NCBI GenBank assembly: GCA_964605155.1
Contig: CAZSAK010000001.1
Span: 153,973-217,972 of the forward strand
Length of the DNA: 64,000 bases
DNA from: CAZSAK01 sp964605155
Lineage (GTDB): Bacteria; Pseudomonadota; Gammaproteobacteria; SZUA-140
Direction: 5' to 3'
Position numbers and translations under genes: made by a program
The notes under the pieces: generated by a model
What the model saw: the letters and a program-made list of their open reading frames with translations, nothing else
Told to the model about the DNA's origin: nothing
Databases searched by the model: none
Shown: positions 15,801 through 23,773 of the stretch, piece by piece
Numbering within the stretch: the stretch's first letter is position 1
Layout: each line of letters starts with the position of its first letter

Positions 15801-18457
15801 GACGGCAGTTACAGGGCATGTTGTTGACACTGTTTGCGGCTTCGATACTGGTCGCAGGTATCGCCCACGCTGCGCGCATCTCCGATATCCAGAATACCAA
15901 GCATAATTTTTCCGCCACGGTACAGCCCTCCCCCGACGTCAACCGCGTGGCACACGCTACCACCGAATCACAGATCTGTGCCTTTTGTCACACGCCGCAC
16001 GGTGCTACCAAGGAACCTCGCGCACCGATATGGAACCGTACCCTGTCCAGCGCAACCTATATACCGTTCAATTCCGGATCACTGGATGCGACGGATCTTG
16101 GACAGCCGGGCGGCAAATCCAAACTCTGTCTGTCCTGTCATGATGGAACCCTGGCATTGGGGGCGGTCAATGTGCTGAACCGTGTTGAGCTGAAGAAAAA
16201 CAATCAAACCATTCCCTTCACGGGAACCATGCCTGACGGCACGATCCCCGAAGGACTGGGCGCGACCACGGGATTTACCCGCAGGCTGGGGGTTGACCTG
16301 ACCAACGACCATCCGATCTCATTTACCTTCGACAGTGCGCAGGCGGCCCGCGACGGAGAGTTGCGGGATCCTTCAGCCGTATCGCATATCGCAGAACGCG
16401 TGCCGGGGGTCAAGCCCCTTATACCGATCGAAGACAACAAGGTGGAATGTATCAGTTGTCATGATCCGCATATCCGTTCCGACGTGCCGGGTGAAAACAT
16501 CAAGTTCCTGCGCGTCAACCGCTTTCAGAAACAGCCTCCCTCGCAAGGCACCTTCAATGCGGACAACGATATCATCTGTCTGGCCTGTCATGACAAGGCG
16601 GGTTGGGTCGGTTCGGCCCATGCCAATATCGCCGTCGGTAACAAACGCTACAGTGTGCCCGCCGCGGATTTACGTGAATTTCCACGTGATATCGAGGTGT
16701 GGCAGGCAGCCTGTCTGAATTGCCATGATCCACACACCGTGCAGGGGGCTCGCAGGATATTGCGCGAAGGTACCGATGGCCCTGTGTTGACGACGGCCAG
16801 TGGCGCCAAGTACAAGCAGGGTGGTAACTCCGCCATCGAGCAGGTGTGTTATGCCTGCCACTCGGCCGATGGCGGTGTTTTGCAGAATCAGGGCACCTCG
16901 AATTTCGAGGTGCCGAATATCAAGACGGACTTCACCACCATGTTGCGTCACATGCCGATTGCGAGCATCGATCAGCCCGCGGGGTTTGAGGTGCACGACA
17001 TCGGTACCGGTGACTCCATCCAGGGCGATCAACGCGGCAAGGATTTTATCGAATCGCGGGAGAATATCGGCAAGGGCAATCTCCATAACCGTCATGCCGA
17101 ATGTACCGATTGCCATAATCCGCACCGCGTGATGAAAAACCGGCTTTTCAATGCGGACAATACCGTCCCGGATCCTGCCGGTACCCATGAGCATGAAGAC
17201 GGTGTGCCACATACCAATCTGGCCTCCGGCGTGCTGCGCGGCATCTGGGGGGTTGAGCCCGTATACGGTACCTCGGAGTTCGGCAGTGAACCGGTTACAT
17301 TCGAGGTCAAGCGGGGTGATCCCACCGTCGGTAGCAGCACCGCCGTCAGTGCGCCCTATGTGACGCGTGAGTACCAGGTGTGCATGAAGTGTCACTCCAA
17401 CTATGCCTATGATCAGCCGCCGTTGCTGGGGTCGTTTACCGGCGGCACACCGCCCGGCACCAATGCACTGACCCGTTATACCAACCAGGCAATGGAATAC
17501 CAGACACCGCTCGGACATGATGGCGAAGGCACTGCGCCGACACCCACCGGCGCCTATGTCGGCGCGGCGACATGTACGTTTACATCGACCGATACCGATA
17601 ACGTTGACCATGTCATCACAGGGACGCTCGACGAGAACGGCGGCTGCGCGAATTTTGTCGACAATAACCATCGTGCATGGCATCCCGTTACCAACCCAAC
17701 GGGACGTACACCACCGGTGCGTAAGGCCGATGCCGATGACTGGCGCTCACCGTTCAATGCAGCGGTCGGTAGTCAGACCATGTACTGTACCGATTGTCAC
17801 GGCTCTACAACTGCCCCGGACACGGTAGTGCCGAACGGCGGTGAAAACGGTTCTCCGTGGGGCCCGCACGGCTCCAATGACAATTTCCTGCTTAAGGGTC
17901 CATGGGACAATCAGACGGGAGAATTTCAGTCGAATGGATTGTGTTTTCGTTGTCACGACTTCAGGCAGTATGGCAGGGGTCTGCCGCCACCCTATACCAA
18001 TCCGGGGTTTCCGGATCAGGTTCGGCAAAGCGGATTCAGGATGTCGGTCGGTTCCGCATCCGGATGTCTGCCGTTCAAGTTGACCAACCTGCATGCTGGT
18101 CACTCCAGTATTATCACCAATTTCCGTTGTACCTATTGTCATGTTTCTATTCCTCATGGCTGGAAGAACAAGGTATTCCTCGCCAATTTGAATGATGTGG
18201 GCCTTGAGGCACCGCTATTACCGGGCGAGATACCCAACGCCGCCGGCAGCCGTCAGGTCAGGGTCAGCGTGGGTGGCACTGCCCCGCGTTACTACAACGG
18301 TCCCTACTACAACGGCGCTGCATTAAAGGTGCGCTATTTCTCACGCAGCGGTGAATGGACGGATGCCAATTGCGGTTCCTCGGGTCCGCCCGGTAACGGA
18401 ATTACAGGATTCAACTGGATGAATGGCAGTAATGAATCTTGTGCGAATCTGCCATGA
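15797..18457 (+). CDS. Undecahaem (11 CxxCH) cytochrome c
   Basis: 886 residues with a signal peptide and CxxCH sites at about residues 61, 111, 218, 261, 306, 351, 436, 529, 664, 716 and 778. Residues 30-280 repeat the plan of the tetrahaem protein at 6477 (NTKHNF, CAFCHTPHG, CLSCHDGT, LTNDHPIS, ECISCHDPH). The middle adds further haem pairs. The last 105 residues have no haem. Spacing of about 80 residues per haem is looser than in MtrA-type proteins. A likely extracellular or outer-membrane-associated electron conductor. It overlaps genes on both sides by 4 bases; resB follows. Confidence 0.93.
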   Translation: MRRQLQGMLLTLFAASILVAGIAHAARISDIQNTKHNFSATVQPSPDVNRVAHATTESQICAFCHTPHGATKEPRAPIWNRTLSSATYIPFNSGSLDATDLGQPGGKSKLCLSCHDGTLALGAVNVLNRVELKKNNQTIPFTGTMPDGTIPEGLGATTGFTRRLGVDLTNDHPISFTFDSAQAARDGELRDPSAVSHIAERVPGVKPLIPIEDNKVECISCHDPHIRSDVPGENIKFLRVNRFQKQPPSQGTFNADNDIICLACHDKAGWVGSAHANIAVGNKRYSVPAADLREFPRDIEVWQAACLNCHDPHTVQGARRILREGTDGPVLTTASGAKYKQGGNSAIEQVCYACHSADGGVLQNQGTSNFEVPNIKTDFTTMLRHMPIASIDQPAGFEVHDIGTGDSIQGDQRGKDFIESRENIGKGNLHNRHAECTDCHNPHRVMKNRLFNADNTVPDPAGTHEHEDGVPHTNLASGVLRGIWGVEPVYGTSEFGSEPVTFEVKRGDPTVGSSTAVSAPYVTREYQVCMKCHSNYAYDQPPLLGSFTGGTPPGTNALTRYTNQAMEYQTPLGHDGEGTAPTPTGAYVGAATCTFTSTDTDNVDHVITGTLDENGGCANFVDNNHRAWHPVTNPTGRTPPVRKADADDWRSPFNAAVGSQTMYCTDCHGSTTAPDTVVPNGGENGSPWGPHGSNDNFLLKGPWDNQTGEFQSNGLCFRCHDFRQYGRGLPPPYTNPGFPDQVRQSGFRMSVGSASGCLPFKLTNLHAGHSSIITNFRCTYCHVSIPHGWKNKVFLANLNDVGLEAPLLPGEIPNAAGSRQVRVSVGGTAPRYYNGPYYNGAALKVRYFSRSGEWTDANCGSSGPPGNGITGFNWMNGSNESCANLP

Positions 18458-19536
18458 TCAAGGTAATGCGAAAACTGGCATCGACTCGGCTGACCCTGGT
18501 GGGTATGGCACTGCTCGGGATCGGCGCGGCGCTCAGCTATGACAACCCGGTGAGCACACCTGTGTGGGTGCTGGTTGTGCCATTGGCATTCCTTGCGGTC
18601 AATCTGCTCTGCGCCATTCTGACCAATTCCCGTATCAACCGGCGAGGTGGCCTGTTGATCTTTCATATCGCCTTGTTTGGCATTATCGTGCTGGCGGCCA
18701 TTGGACGTATGACGCATATGGAGGCGCATCTTGAAATCATCCAGGGCGGTGGATTCTCGCAGGACGACCTGATCAACAACCGTACCGGTCCCTTGCATGC
18801 GGGTGAACTCGACAAGGTGATGTTCGTGCAAGGGAATTATACGGTCGATTATGCCCCCGGCATGACGCGCGGATTGACGCACAGCCATGTGATGGTGCCG
18901 GACGGCCGCGGCGGCTGGGAGGAAAAGGTTATCGGAGACGACAGGCCGCTGATCATCAACGGCTATCGATTCTATACCACCTTCAATAAAGGTTTCTCGC
19001 CCATGTTGACGTGGATACCTGAGCGCGGCAGGCCGGTATCGGGTACGGTCAATATGCCCTCGTATCCACTGTTTGAGTTCAAACAGTCCAACAGCTGGAC
19101 GCCGCCGGGGGGCAAGGAGATCAATTTCTGGCTGCAACTGGATACCGGCATCGATGACCAGGGTCATTGGACCCTGGATGCCAGGAAGGCCAGGGGCACG
19201 CTGGTCATCAATACCAGCGACAAGCGGATTGAATTGCAACCCGGTGAGCGCGCGGTCCTGGATGGCGGTGTCCTGCGTTATGACCGTCTGACAAGCTGGA
19301 TGGGGTACAAACTCTTCTATGATCCTACACTGCACTGGCTGTTTATCACTGCGATCTTTGGTATTTTCGGGCTTGCCACGCACTTCTGGCGCAAGTTCAA
19401 GGCGCTTCCCATACGCTCGCCCAAACCCTCAGAAGGTACTCTCAAACCTGCCTGGTCCGAAGACCAGGGAATTGTTCCGGTGGACAACGGGGTACAGGTA
19501 ACCATGGCAACCAACAAGGGCCAGCCTAATGTGTAA
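18454..19536 (+). CDS. resB: ResB-like cytochrome c biogenesis protein (System II)
   Basis: About 360 residues: three N-terminal membrane segments (roughly residues 15-30, 35-57, 65-85), a large periplasmic domain and one C-terminal membrane segment (about 283-303), the ResB/Ccs1 topology. ResB works with CcsA to deliver haem and attach it to apocytochromes. The start at ATG 18454 overlaps the stop of the 11-haem gene. It is somewhat short for the family. Its placement suggests a dedicated ligation system for the cytochromes of this operon, beside the general Ccm system at 37 kb. Confidence 0.88.
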   Translation: MIKVMRKLASTRLTLVGMALLGIGAALSYDNPVSTPVWVLVVPLAFLAVNLLCAILTNSRINRRGGLLIFHIALFGIIVLAAIGRMTHMEAHLEIIQGGGFSQDDLINNRTGPLHAGELDKVMFVQGNYTVDYAPGMTRGLTHSHVMVPDGRGGWEEKVIGDDRPLIINGYRFYTTFNKGFSPMLTWIPERGRPVSGTVNMPSYPLFEFKQSNSWTPPGGKEINFWLQLDTGIDDQGHWTLDARKARGTLVINTSDKRIELQPGERAVLDGGVLRYDRLTSWMGYKLFYDPTLHWLFITAIFGIFGLATHFWRKFKALPIRSPKPSEGTLKPAWSEDQGIVPVDNGVQVTMATNKGQPNV

Positions 19537-19544
19537 GAGGAATC

Positions 19545-20405
19545 ATGTTTGAAATAAACGGGATCTATACGGAACTTCCCTGGCTTTATACCGGGCTGGC
19601 GGCCTATGCGCTTGCCACCGTGGTTGCCATCCAGGGGGTGGTCAGGGTTCGCGGCGGATCCGCGGGTGCCACGGTAAACCGTTCCTACGAACATATCGTG
19701 CTGGGTTTTGCATTGGCAGGCGTGGTGTTGCTGGCCATGTCGATCGGCGAGCGCTGGATACGCATCGGGCATGGCCCGTTCGTCAACCTGTTCGAGCTGT
19801 TGATGAGTCAGCTGTTCAGCCTCGGGTTGATTTACACACTGATATACTGGCGCTACCCGGTGTTGCGTCCGAGTGCCGTGGTTGCATTGCCTTTGATGTG
19901 GATACTGGGGATCTGGGTGTTGACGCTGGATCCCGCCGGAAGCGCGTTTCCTCCCACTTACTACAATAAGTGGTTATGGGCCCATGTGGGCTTTGGCAAG
20001 ATCTTTCTTTCCTTTTGTCTGGTAGGCACGGGTATCGCGGGCGTGATCCTGCTGCGAGGCGTCAAGCGTGTCTCATCATGGTTCCGGCAGATGCCGGCGG
20101 ATACTGTACTGGACGCGCTGGCATGGCGCTTCATGCTGCTGGCGTTTATTTTCCACAGCCTGATGCTGGTGGCGGGCGCCGTGTGGGCACAGGATGCCTG
20201 GGGACGATACTGGGCCTGGGATGCGCTCGAGACCTCGTCCTTTCTGAACTGGTTATTGCTGGGCGCATCGATCCATGCCCGCACCACCTATCGCATACCT
20301 ATACGCATCGGTGCATTGTTGATCATCGGAATTTTTGTATTTGCCTTTATGACCTATTTCGGCGCGCCTTTTTACAGTCAAGCCGCGCACAAGGGTGTGA
20401 TATGA
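19545..20405 (+). CDS. ccsA: CcsA/CcsB-type haem ligation membrane protein
   Basis: 286 residues, about eight membrane segments, with the tryptophan-rich WWD-type signature AWGRYWAWDALET and conserved His residues nearby (a His in the RSYEHIV stretch, one in WAHVGFGK, one in FIFHSLM, one in SIHARTT). This is the haem-handling partner of ResB in System II. It lies 8 bases after resB and overlaps the next gene by 4 bases, so the pair is co-expressed with the 11-haem cytochrome. Confidence 0.92.
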   Translation: MFEINGIYTELPWLYTGLAAYALATVVAIQGVVRVRGGSAGATVNRSYEHIVLGFALAGVVLLAMSIGERWIRIGHGPFVNLFELLMSQLFSLGLIYTLIYWRYPVLRPSAVVALPLMWILGIWVLTLDPAGSAFPPTYYNKWLWAHVGFGKIFLSFCLVGTGIAGVILLRGVKRVSSWFRQMPADTVLDALAWRFMLLAFIFHSLMLVAGAVWAQDAWGRYWAWDALETSSFLNWLLLGASIHARTTYRIPIRIGALLIIGIFVFAFMTYFGAPFYSQAAHKGVI

Positions 20406-21130
20406 GTATGTCTAATACCACGAGATCGCGTCATGACAATGAGTCCGCCGTCACATCACTTTCCATTGTGATGGTGGGTGTGATTGCGATTTCTCTTGTT
20501 ATGCTGGTGCAGCATCTTGAACGGCCCGGCCATTTACCGACGGCAACACAAAAAACGGCTGATATCGATCTGTTTTCCCGCGATACCGGCGGCTCACAAC
20601 AGGTTTCGCAGCAGGACCAGACCCCGGCAAGCGAACTGGAGGTGCGATTCCAGCAGGCGGTGTACATGCTGCATGCAGGCCATTATGATGACGCCGTGAC
20701 CGCGTTGCACCGCGTCATGGAACTTTCCCCGCGTATGCCCGAGGCCTATGTCAACATGGGTTTTGCGCTGTACGGCCTGAAGCGTTACAAGGCGGCGCGT
20801 GATTTCTTTGATGCCGCGACCGATATCCGGCCCTACCAGGGCAATGCCTACTGGGGTATTGCTATCAGCCTGGAAAAACTCGGCGATCTCAAAGGTGCGC
20901 TGGGCGCGATGCGTACCTATATCCACCTCGCCCCGCCGAATGACCCCTATGTGACAAGGGCACGTTCCGCCTTGTGGGAGTGGGAGACCACGCTCAAGCG
21001 CGGACCGCTGTCGGACGAAGAGCGGGCGTTTATTGCCCGTGGTGAACAGCAATGGGAAGACCGCAACAGTCCGGATCGTGATGCGCCCGACCGGGGCGAT
21101 TCCACCATCCCGGTACGTTCCATCAACTAG
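20402..21130 (+). CDS. Membrane-anchored TPR protein
   Basis: 242 residues: one N-terminal membrane segment (about residues 20-40, SLSIVMVGVIAISLVMLVQ), a polar linker, then three or so tetratricopeptide repeats (for example FQQAVYMLHAGHYDDAVTAL, YVNMGFALYGLKRYKAARDF). The start at ATG 20402 overlaps the ccsA stop. By analogy with CcmI, it may hold apocytochromes for the ResB/CcsA ligase; that is inference from context. The C-terminus is charged and low in complexity. Confidence 0.8.
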   Translation: MSMSNTTRSRHDNESAVTSLSIVMVGVIAISLVMLVQHLERPGHLPTATQKTADIDLFSRDTGGSQQVSQQDQTPASELEVRFQQAVYMLHAGHYDDAVTALHRVMELSPRMPEAYVNMGFALYGLKRYKAARDFFDAATDIRPYQGNAYWGIAISLEKLGDLKGALGAMRTYIHLAPPNDPYVTRARSALWEWETTLKRGPLSDEERAFIARGEQQWEDRNSPDRDAPDRGDSTIPVRSIN

Positions 21131-21190
21131 ATGTCCGATGCCTGTCGCAGGCAAGTATTACCTGTCGTTTTACCTTTCTTGTATTGATCT

Positions 21191-21829
21191 ATGAAATCGA
21201 GACTCGCATGGTTGATACCGGTTTGTCTGTTCCTCCTGATCGGTAATGTCGCGGCATTGCCGCAACAGTTCCGTGAGGGCGTGCATTATCAACTGATCAC
21301 GCCAGCTTCCTCCCCGACTCCCGGCGGCAAAATCGAAGTGATCGAATTCCTGTGGTACGGCTGCGAGACCTGCTATGTCATGCAGCCATACCTGCAGCGC
21401 TGGGCGGACAGCAGGCAGGGATCGATCGACTACAAACGTATCCCGGCGGTGACCAATGATGACATGATCCTGCTGGCGCGTGCCTTCTATACGGCCGAAG
21501 CGCTTGGTATCAGCGACATGGTTCGCCATGCCTTGTTCGATGCCATCCACCGGCACAGGCGCCCGTTGAAATCGGAACAGGACCTTGCCGCTTTTTTTGA
21601 GGAACAAGGTGTTGAGCAGGATGATTTTCGCCAGGCCTTTCGCAGCAACTATGTCGCAGGCAAGGTCAGGAAGGCCAGGATCCTGGGGAGTCGTTACGGC
21701 ATTGCCGGTGCGCCGACCATCGTGATCAATGGCAAATACCGCGTCGATTCATCCATGGTGGCCAGCCCGCAGGAATTGATTGCCGTCATCGATTACCTGG
21801 TGAACAAGGAGAGCGGAAAGAAGAGTTAA
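21191..21829 (+). CDS. DsbA-family thiol:disulfide oxidoreductase
   Basis: 212 residues: signal peptide, thioredoxin fold with an EFLWYGCETCY active site (CxxC = CETC) and the cis-Pro loop GAPTIVING. Periplasmic DsbA enzymes oxidise cysteines of exported proteins. CETC differs from the CPHC of classical DsbA, which often implies a different redox potential or partner. It is the last gene of the same-strand run and could keep CxxCH thiols in the right state for haem attachment. Confidence 0.9.
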   Translation: MKSRLAWLIPVCLFLLIGNVAALPQQFREGVHYQLITPASSPTPGGKIEVIEFLWYGCETCYVMQPYLQRWADSRQGSIDYKRIPAVTNDDMILLARAFYTAEALGISDMVRHALFDAIHRHRRPLKSEQDLAAFFEEQGVEQDDFRQAFRSNYVAGKVRKARILGSRYGIAGAPTIVINGKYRVDSSMVASPQELIAVIDYLVNKESGKKS

Positions 21830-22019
21830 AGATTATTCTGTAATAGTTTATGACGGGATCATTTGTAAAAAATTCAAACAATCTTTTCAGTTTTATAAGT
21901 AATACTACTTATTCCACAGCGTGATCATTGGGATAGGAATCCCATAGCAAGTCAACATTACCAGTTGGTAATTCCTTTCTTTTTGTGTTTGATTCAATAT
22001 CGATACAAAGGACAAATTG

Positions 22020-22126
22020 AACACCATGGTGTGACAAGCTGGTTTTTTGTTATGATTGGGAGGGTTATTTTCAATCAACCACTATGAACACCATGTTTAC
22101 CGCCGCGTTCATCGCGGCGGTTTTTT
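22020..22126 (+). ncRNA. Putative small RNA, copy A
   Basis: Begins near the palindrome ACACCATGGTGT (22020-22031). TGATTG (22053-22058) and CAATCA (22072-22077) form a stem that leaves a purine-rich GGAGGG in the loop. AACACCATG at 22087-22095 is followed by a terminator with an 8-bp stem CCGCCGCG / CGCGGCGG (22100-22120) and six T. The same succession occurs in copy B. The 5' end is a guess; no firm promoter was found. Confidence 0.5.
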
Positions 22127-22266
22127 GATAAGTACCGGTAATCATGCCGGACTTTTTTCGTAGGCTGTTCTGCTATCTCTTGTACTAGTAGACTCATTCA
22201 CATCGCATGTGATATCCAATTATTTCTTTATTAGAAACTTTACATTTTGAATTCTTAACCATGCAT

Positions 22267-22290
22267 GTCCTAGCCCATTTGGGCTAGGAC
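22267..22290. other. Perfect 10-bp inverted repeat without T-run
   Basis: GTCCTAGCCC, a loop ATTT, then GGGCTAGGAC. It lacks a T-run on either strand, so it is not an ordinary terminator. It could be a protein-binding palindrome controlling copy B downstream, or part of a longer RNA. Confidence 0.4.
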
Positions 22291-22333
22291 ATTTGGGGAA
22301 TATCATTAATTAAGGTATTCGTGCAGAATCAGA

Positions 22334-22440
22334 TCGTGGTGATCTACTTGGTTAGTTCGTGGTAATGGGGAGGATTACTACGTAAAAATCACTGTAAACA
22401 CCATGTCTTGGCCGCCGCTTCCAGAAGCGGCGGTTTTTTT
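22334..22440 (+). ncRNA. Putative small RNA, copy B
   Basis: Parallel to copy A: a TGGTG start, a hairpin with a 9-bp stem (CGTGGTAAT 22358-22366 pairing with ATTACTACG 22374-22382, one G-U pair) that displays GGGGAGG in its 7-base loop, then AACACCATG at 22397-22405, then a terminator with a 9-bp stem (22412-22433) and seven T. Conserved structure with altered sequence in the stems argues for an RNA rather than a peptide. The 5' end is approximate. Confidence 0.5.
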
Positions 22441-22507
22441 AGTTAAGATATCGGGGAGGTAAATCAAGATGGTGGTGGGATAAAAGAAATGGATGTTCGC
22501 TTGCGAT

Positions 22508-23194
22508 CTATTCGATTAATCCGAGTTTGCGTGCATTTTCAACTGCCATTGTCCGGGTTTTGGCGCCAAGTAGGTTTCTGGCACAAGTTGTATGTGCCTT
22601 TACCGTATGGTGCGATACGTCCAATTTGCTGGCAATCTCCTTGTCGGTGAAACCGTTTGCAATGAGATGCAAAACTTGCAGTTGCCGGTTTGTCAGCCCG
22701 GCCTTTGGCTTATCTTGTGATGTATCGTGTTGCTGAGCTATTTCCAGCAGAGTTTTGGGTATATAGGTACCACCGGCGAGTACGAGATTGATCGCCTGTA
22801 CGATGATTTGTGGTGATGTGCTTTTAGGGATAAAACCCGATGCTCCCTTATCAATGATCGTTTTCATCAATTCACGCTCTTCGGTGCTGGATATGAAAAT
22901 GACAGGAGTTGCAGGGAATGAATTTTTTAATCTTGTTAATAATTCGGTGCCTCTGCAGTTTGGCATATAGTAGTCTATGATAAAGATATTAATGTCGGGG
23001 TTATCGGATGCGAGATTCAGGACATCTTCACCATTCGTGGCATCGAGTATTTCTGTATTCATGAAATTGTTGTGTATGACCATCTTTATGCCATCACGAA
23101 CCATAAAATGGTCATCCGCTAAGAGGATTTTGATTTTTGTATCCTTGTCCGGCGAGGGTCGTTCATTACTGACGGGTTGTATGTTCATCGTCAT
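22508..23194 (-). CDS. LuxR/NarL-type response regulator
   Basis: About 228 residues from ATG 23194, preceded by AAGGAA. An N-terminal receiver domain has ILLADDH acidic residues, FIIDYYMPNC with the phospho-accepting Asp, and a Lys in IPKSTS. The C-terminal LuxR helix-turn-helix contains LTNRQLQVLHLIANGFTDKEIA and SHHTVKAHT. A longer ORF starts at 23254 but would cover the tail of the HPt gene. It overlaps that gene by 29 bases. It is the likely DNA-binding output of the phosphorelay with the HPt protein and the hybrid kinase at 27033. Confidence 0.92.
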   Translation of the reverse strand: MTMNIQPVSNERPSPDKDTKIKILLADDHFMVRDGIKMVIHNNFMNTEILDATNGEDVLNLASDNPDINIFIIDYYMPNCRGTELLTRLKNSFPATPVIFISSTEERELMKTIIDKGASGFIPKSTSPQIIVQAINLVLAGGTYIPKTLLEIAQQHDTSQDKPKAGLTNRQLQVLHLIANGFTDKEIASKLDVSHHTVKAHTTCARNLLGAKTRTMAVENARKLGLIE

Positions 23195-23573
23195 ATCGGG
23201 ATTCCTTTCTTGGGGGCGCATTGAGAGTTTTATGGATTGCGTCACAGTAAACATCTATTGCATTACGTAATTCCGCCATGATGTGGCTCGGATTATCAAT
23301 GAACGTATTATCATTCCTGGAGCGTAGAGTGTCGCAAATATCATGTAGGCTCCTGGCTCCTGCAACGCCTGCAATTCCTTTCAAGGTATGTATATCCGAG
23401 CGCCAGGCTCCAAGATCATTATCGTCTATGGAGAGTTCGATTTTTTTTAACAGGTCCAGGGATGCATGTTGGAAATTATCCGCAAGGGTTTGAAGATGGT
23501 CCCCATTATGGTCCATCAGCAGATAATCATTAATGGTAGAGGTGAATAGGATATCGCTATTCATGGTTACCAT
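23166..23573 (-). CDS. HPt phosphotransfer protein
   Basis: 135 residues, helical, with the HPt signature DIHTLKGIAGVAGA (His phospho-acceptor followed by LKG). It transfers phosphate from a hybrid kinase receiver to a final response regulator. It overlaps the regulator gene downstream. ATG 23573 or ATG 23564 may be the start. Together with the divergent genes to the right it completes a kinase - receiver - HPt - regulator chain. Confidence 0.88.
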   Translation of the reverse strand: MVTMNSDILFTSTINDYLLMDHNGDHLQTLADNFQHASLDLLKKIELSIDDNDLGAWRSDIHTLKGIAGVAGARSLHDICDTLRSRNDNTFIDNPSHIMAELRNAIDVYCDAIHKTLNAPPRKESRYDDEHTTRQ

Positions 23574-23707
23574 ACAGTTTTACGTTTATAACGAAGGGAA
23601 TTTGTGTTGATTGTTATTTTATTTCATATATACAAATCCCTTATCAAATAATATATATTATTATATAAACAATATCACGTTATAACTAGAATTTAATTTA
23701 AGTGATC

Positions 23708-23725
23708 AATTGCCGGGAGGCAATT
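23708..23725 (+). promoter_or_regulatory. Hairpin with GGGA loop in the TonB receptor leader
   Basis: AATTGCC (23708-23714) pairs with GGCAATT (23719-23725) and exposes a GGGA tetraloop, 48 bases before the receptor start. The Shine-Dalgarno itself is AGGGAGGGA. Paired GGA motifs of this kind are typical of CsrA/RsmA targets, but an exact ANGGA loop is not present, so this is tentative. Confidence 0.3.
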
Positions 23726-23773
23726 AAACAATACAGATTCAGTCAGGTATATGAATCTCTATAGGGAGGGATC

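Larger units (their letters stand above)
21830..22507. other. Long intergenic region with two related hairpin-terminated units
   Basis: No convincing protein gene in 678 bases. It holds two similar roughly 105-base units (22020-22126 and 22334-22440), each ending in an intrinsic terminator, and between them a perfect 10-bp hairpin at 22267-22290. A short CCGG inverted repeat before six T (22135-22158) may back up the first terminator. The sequence is AT-rich apart from the hairpins. Confidence 0.6.

Noticed and set aside
16670..17683. 337-codon minus-strand ORF opposite the 11-haem gene
   Set aside because: It is antisense to repeated CxxCH coding sequence, which produces open frames by composition; no recognisable protein features.
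18334..19383. 349-codon minus-strand ORF opposite resB
   Set aside because: Shadow ORF rich in Gln, Arg and His without membrane or family pattern; the plus-strand ResB assignment is strong.
22086..22128. Short ORF in copy A reading MNTMFTAAFIAAVF
   Set aside because: It runs through the terminator stem. In copy B the equivalent frame reads a quite different peptide, while hairpins are conserved, so an RNA is more likely.
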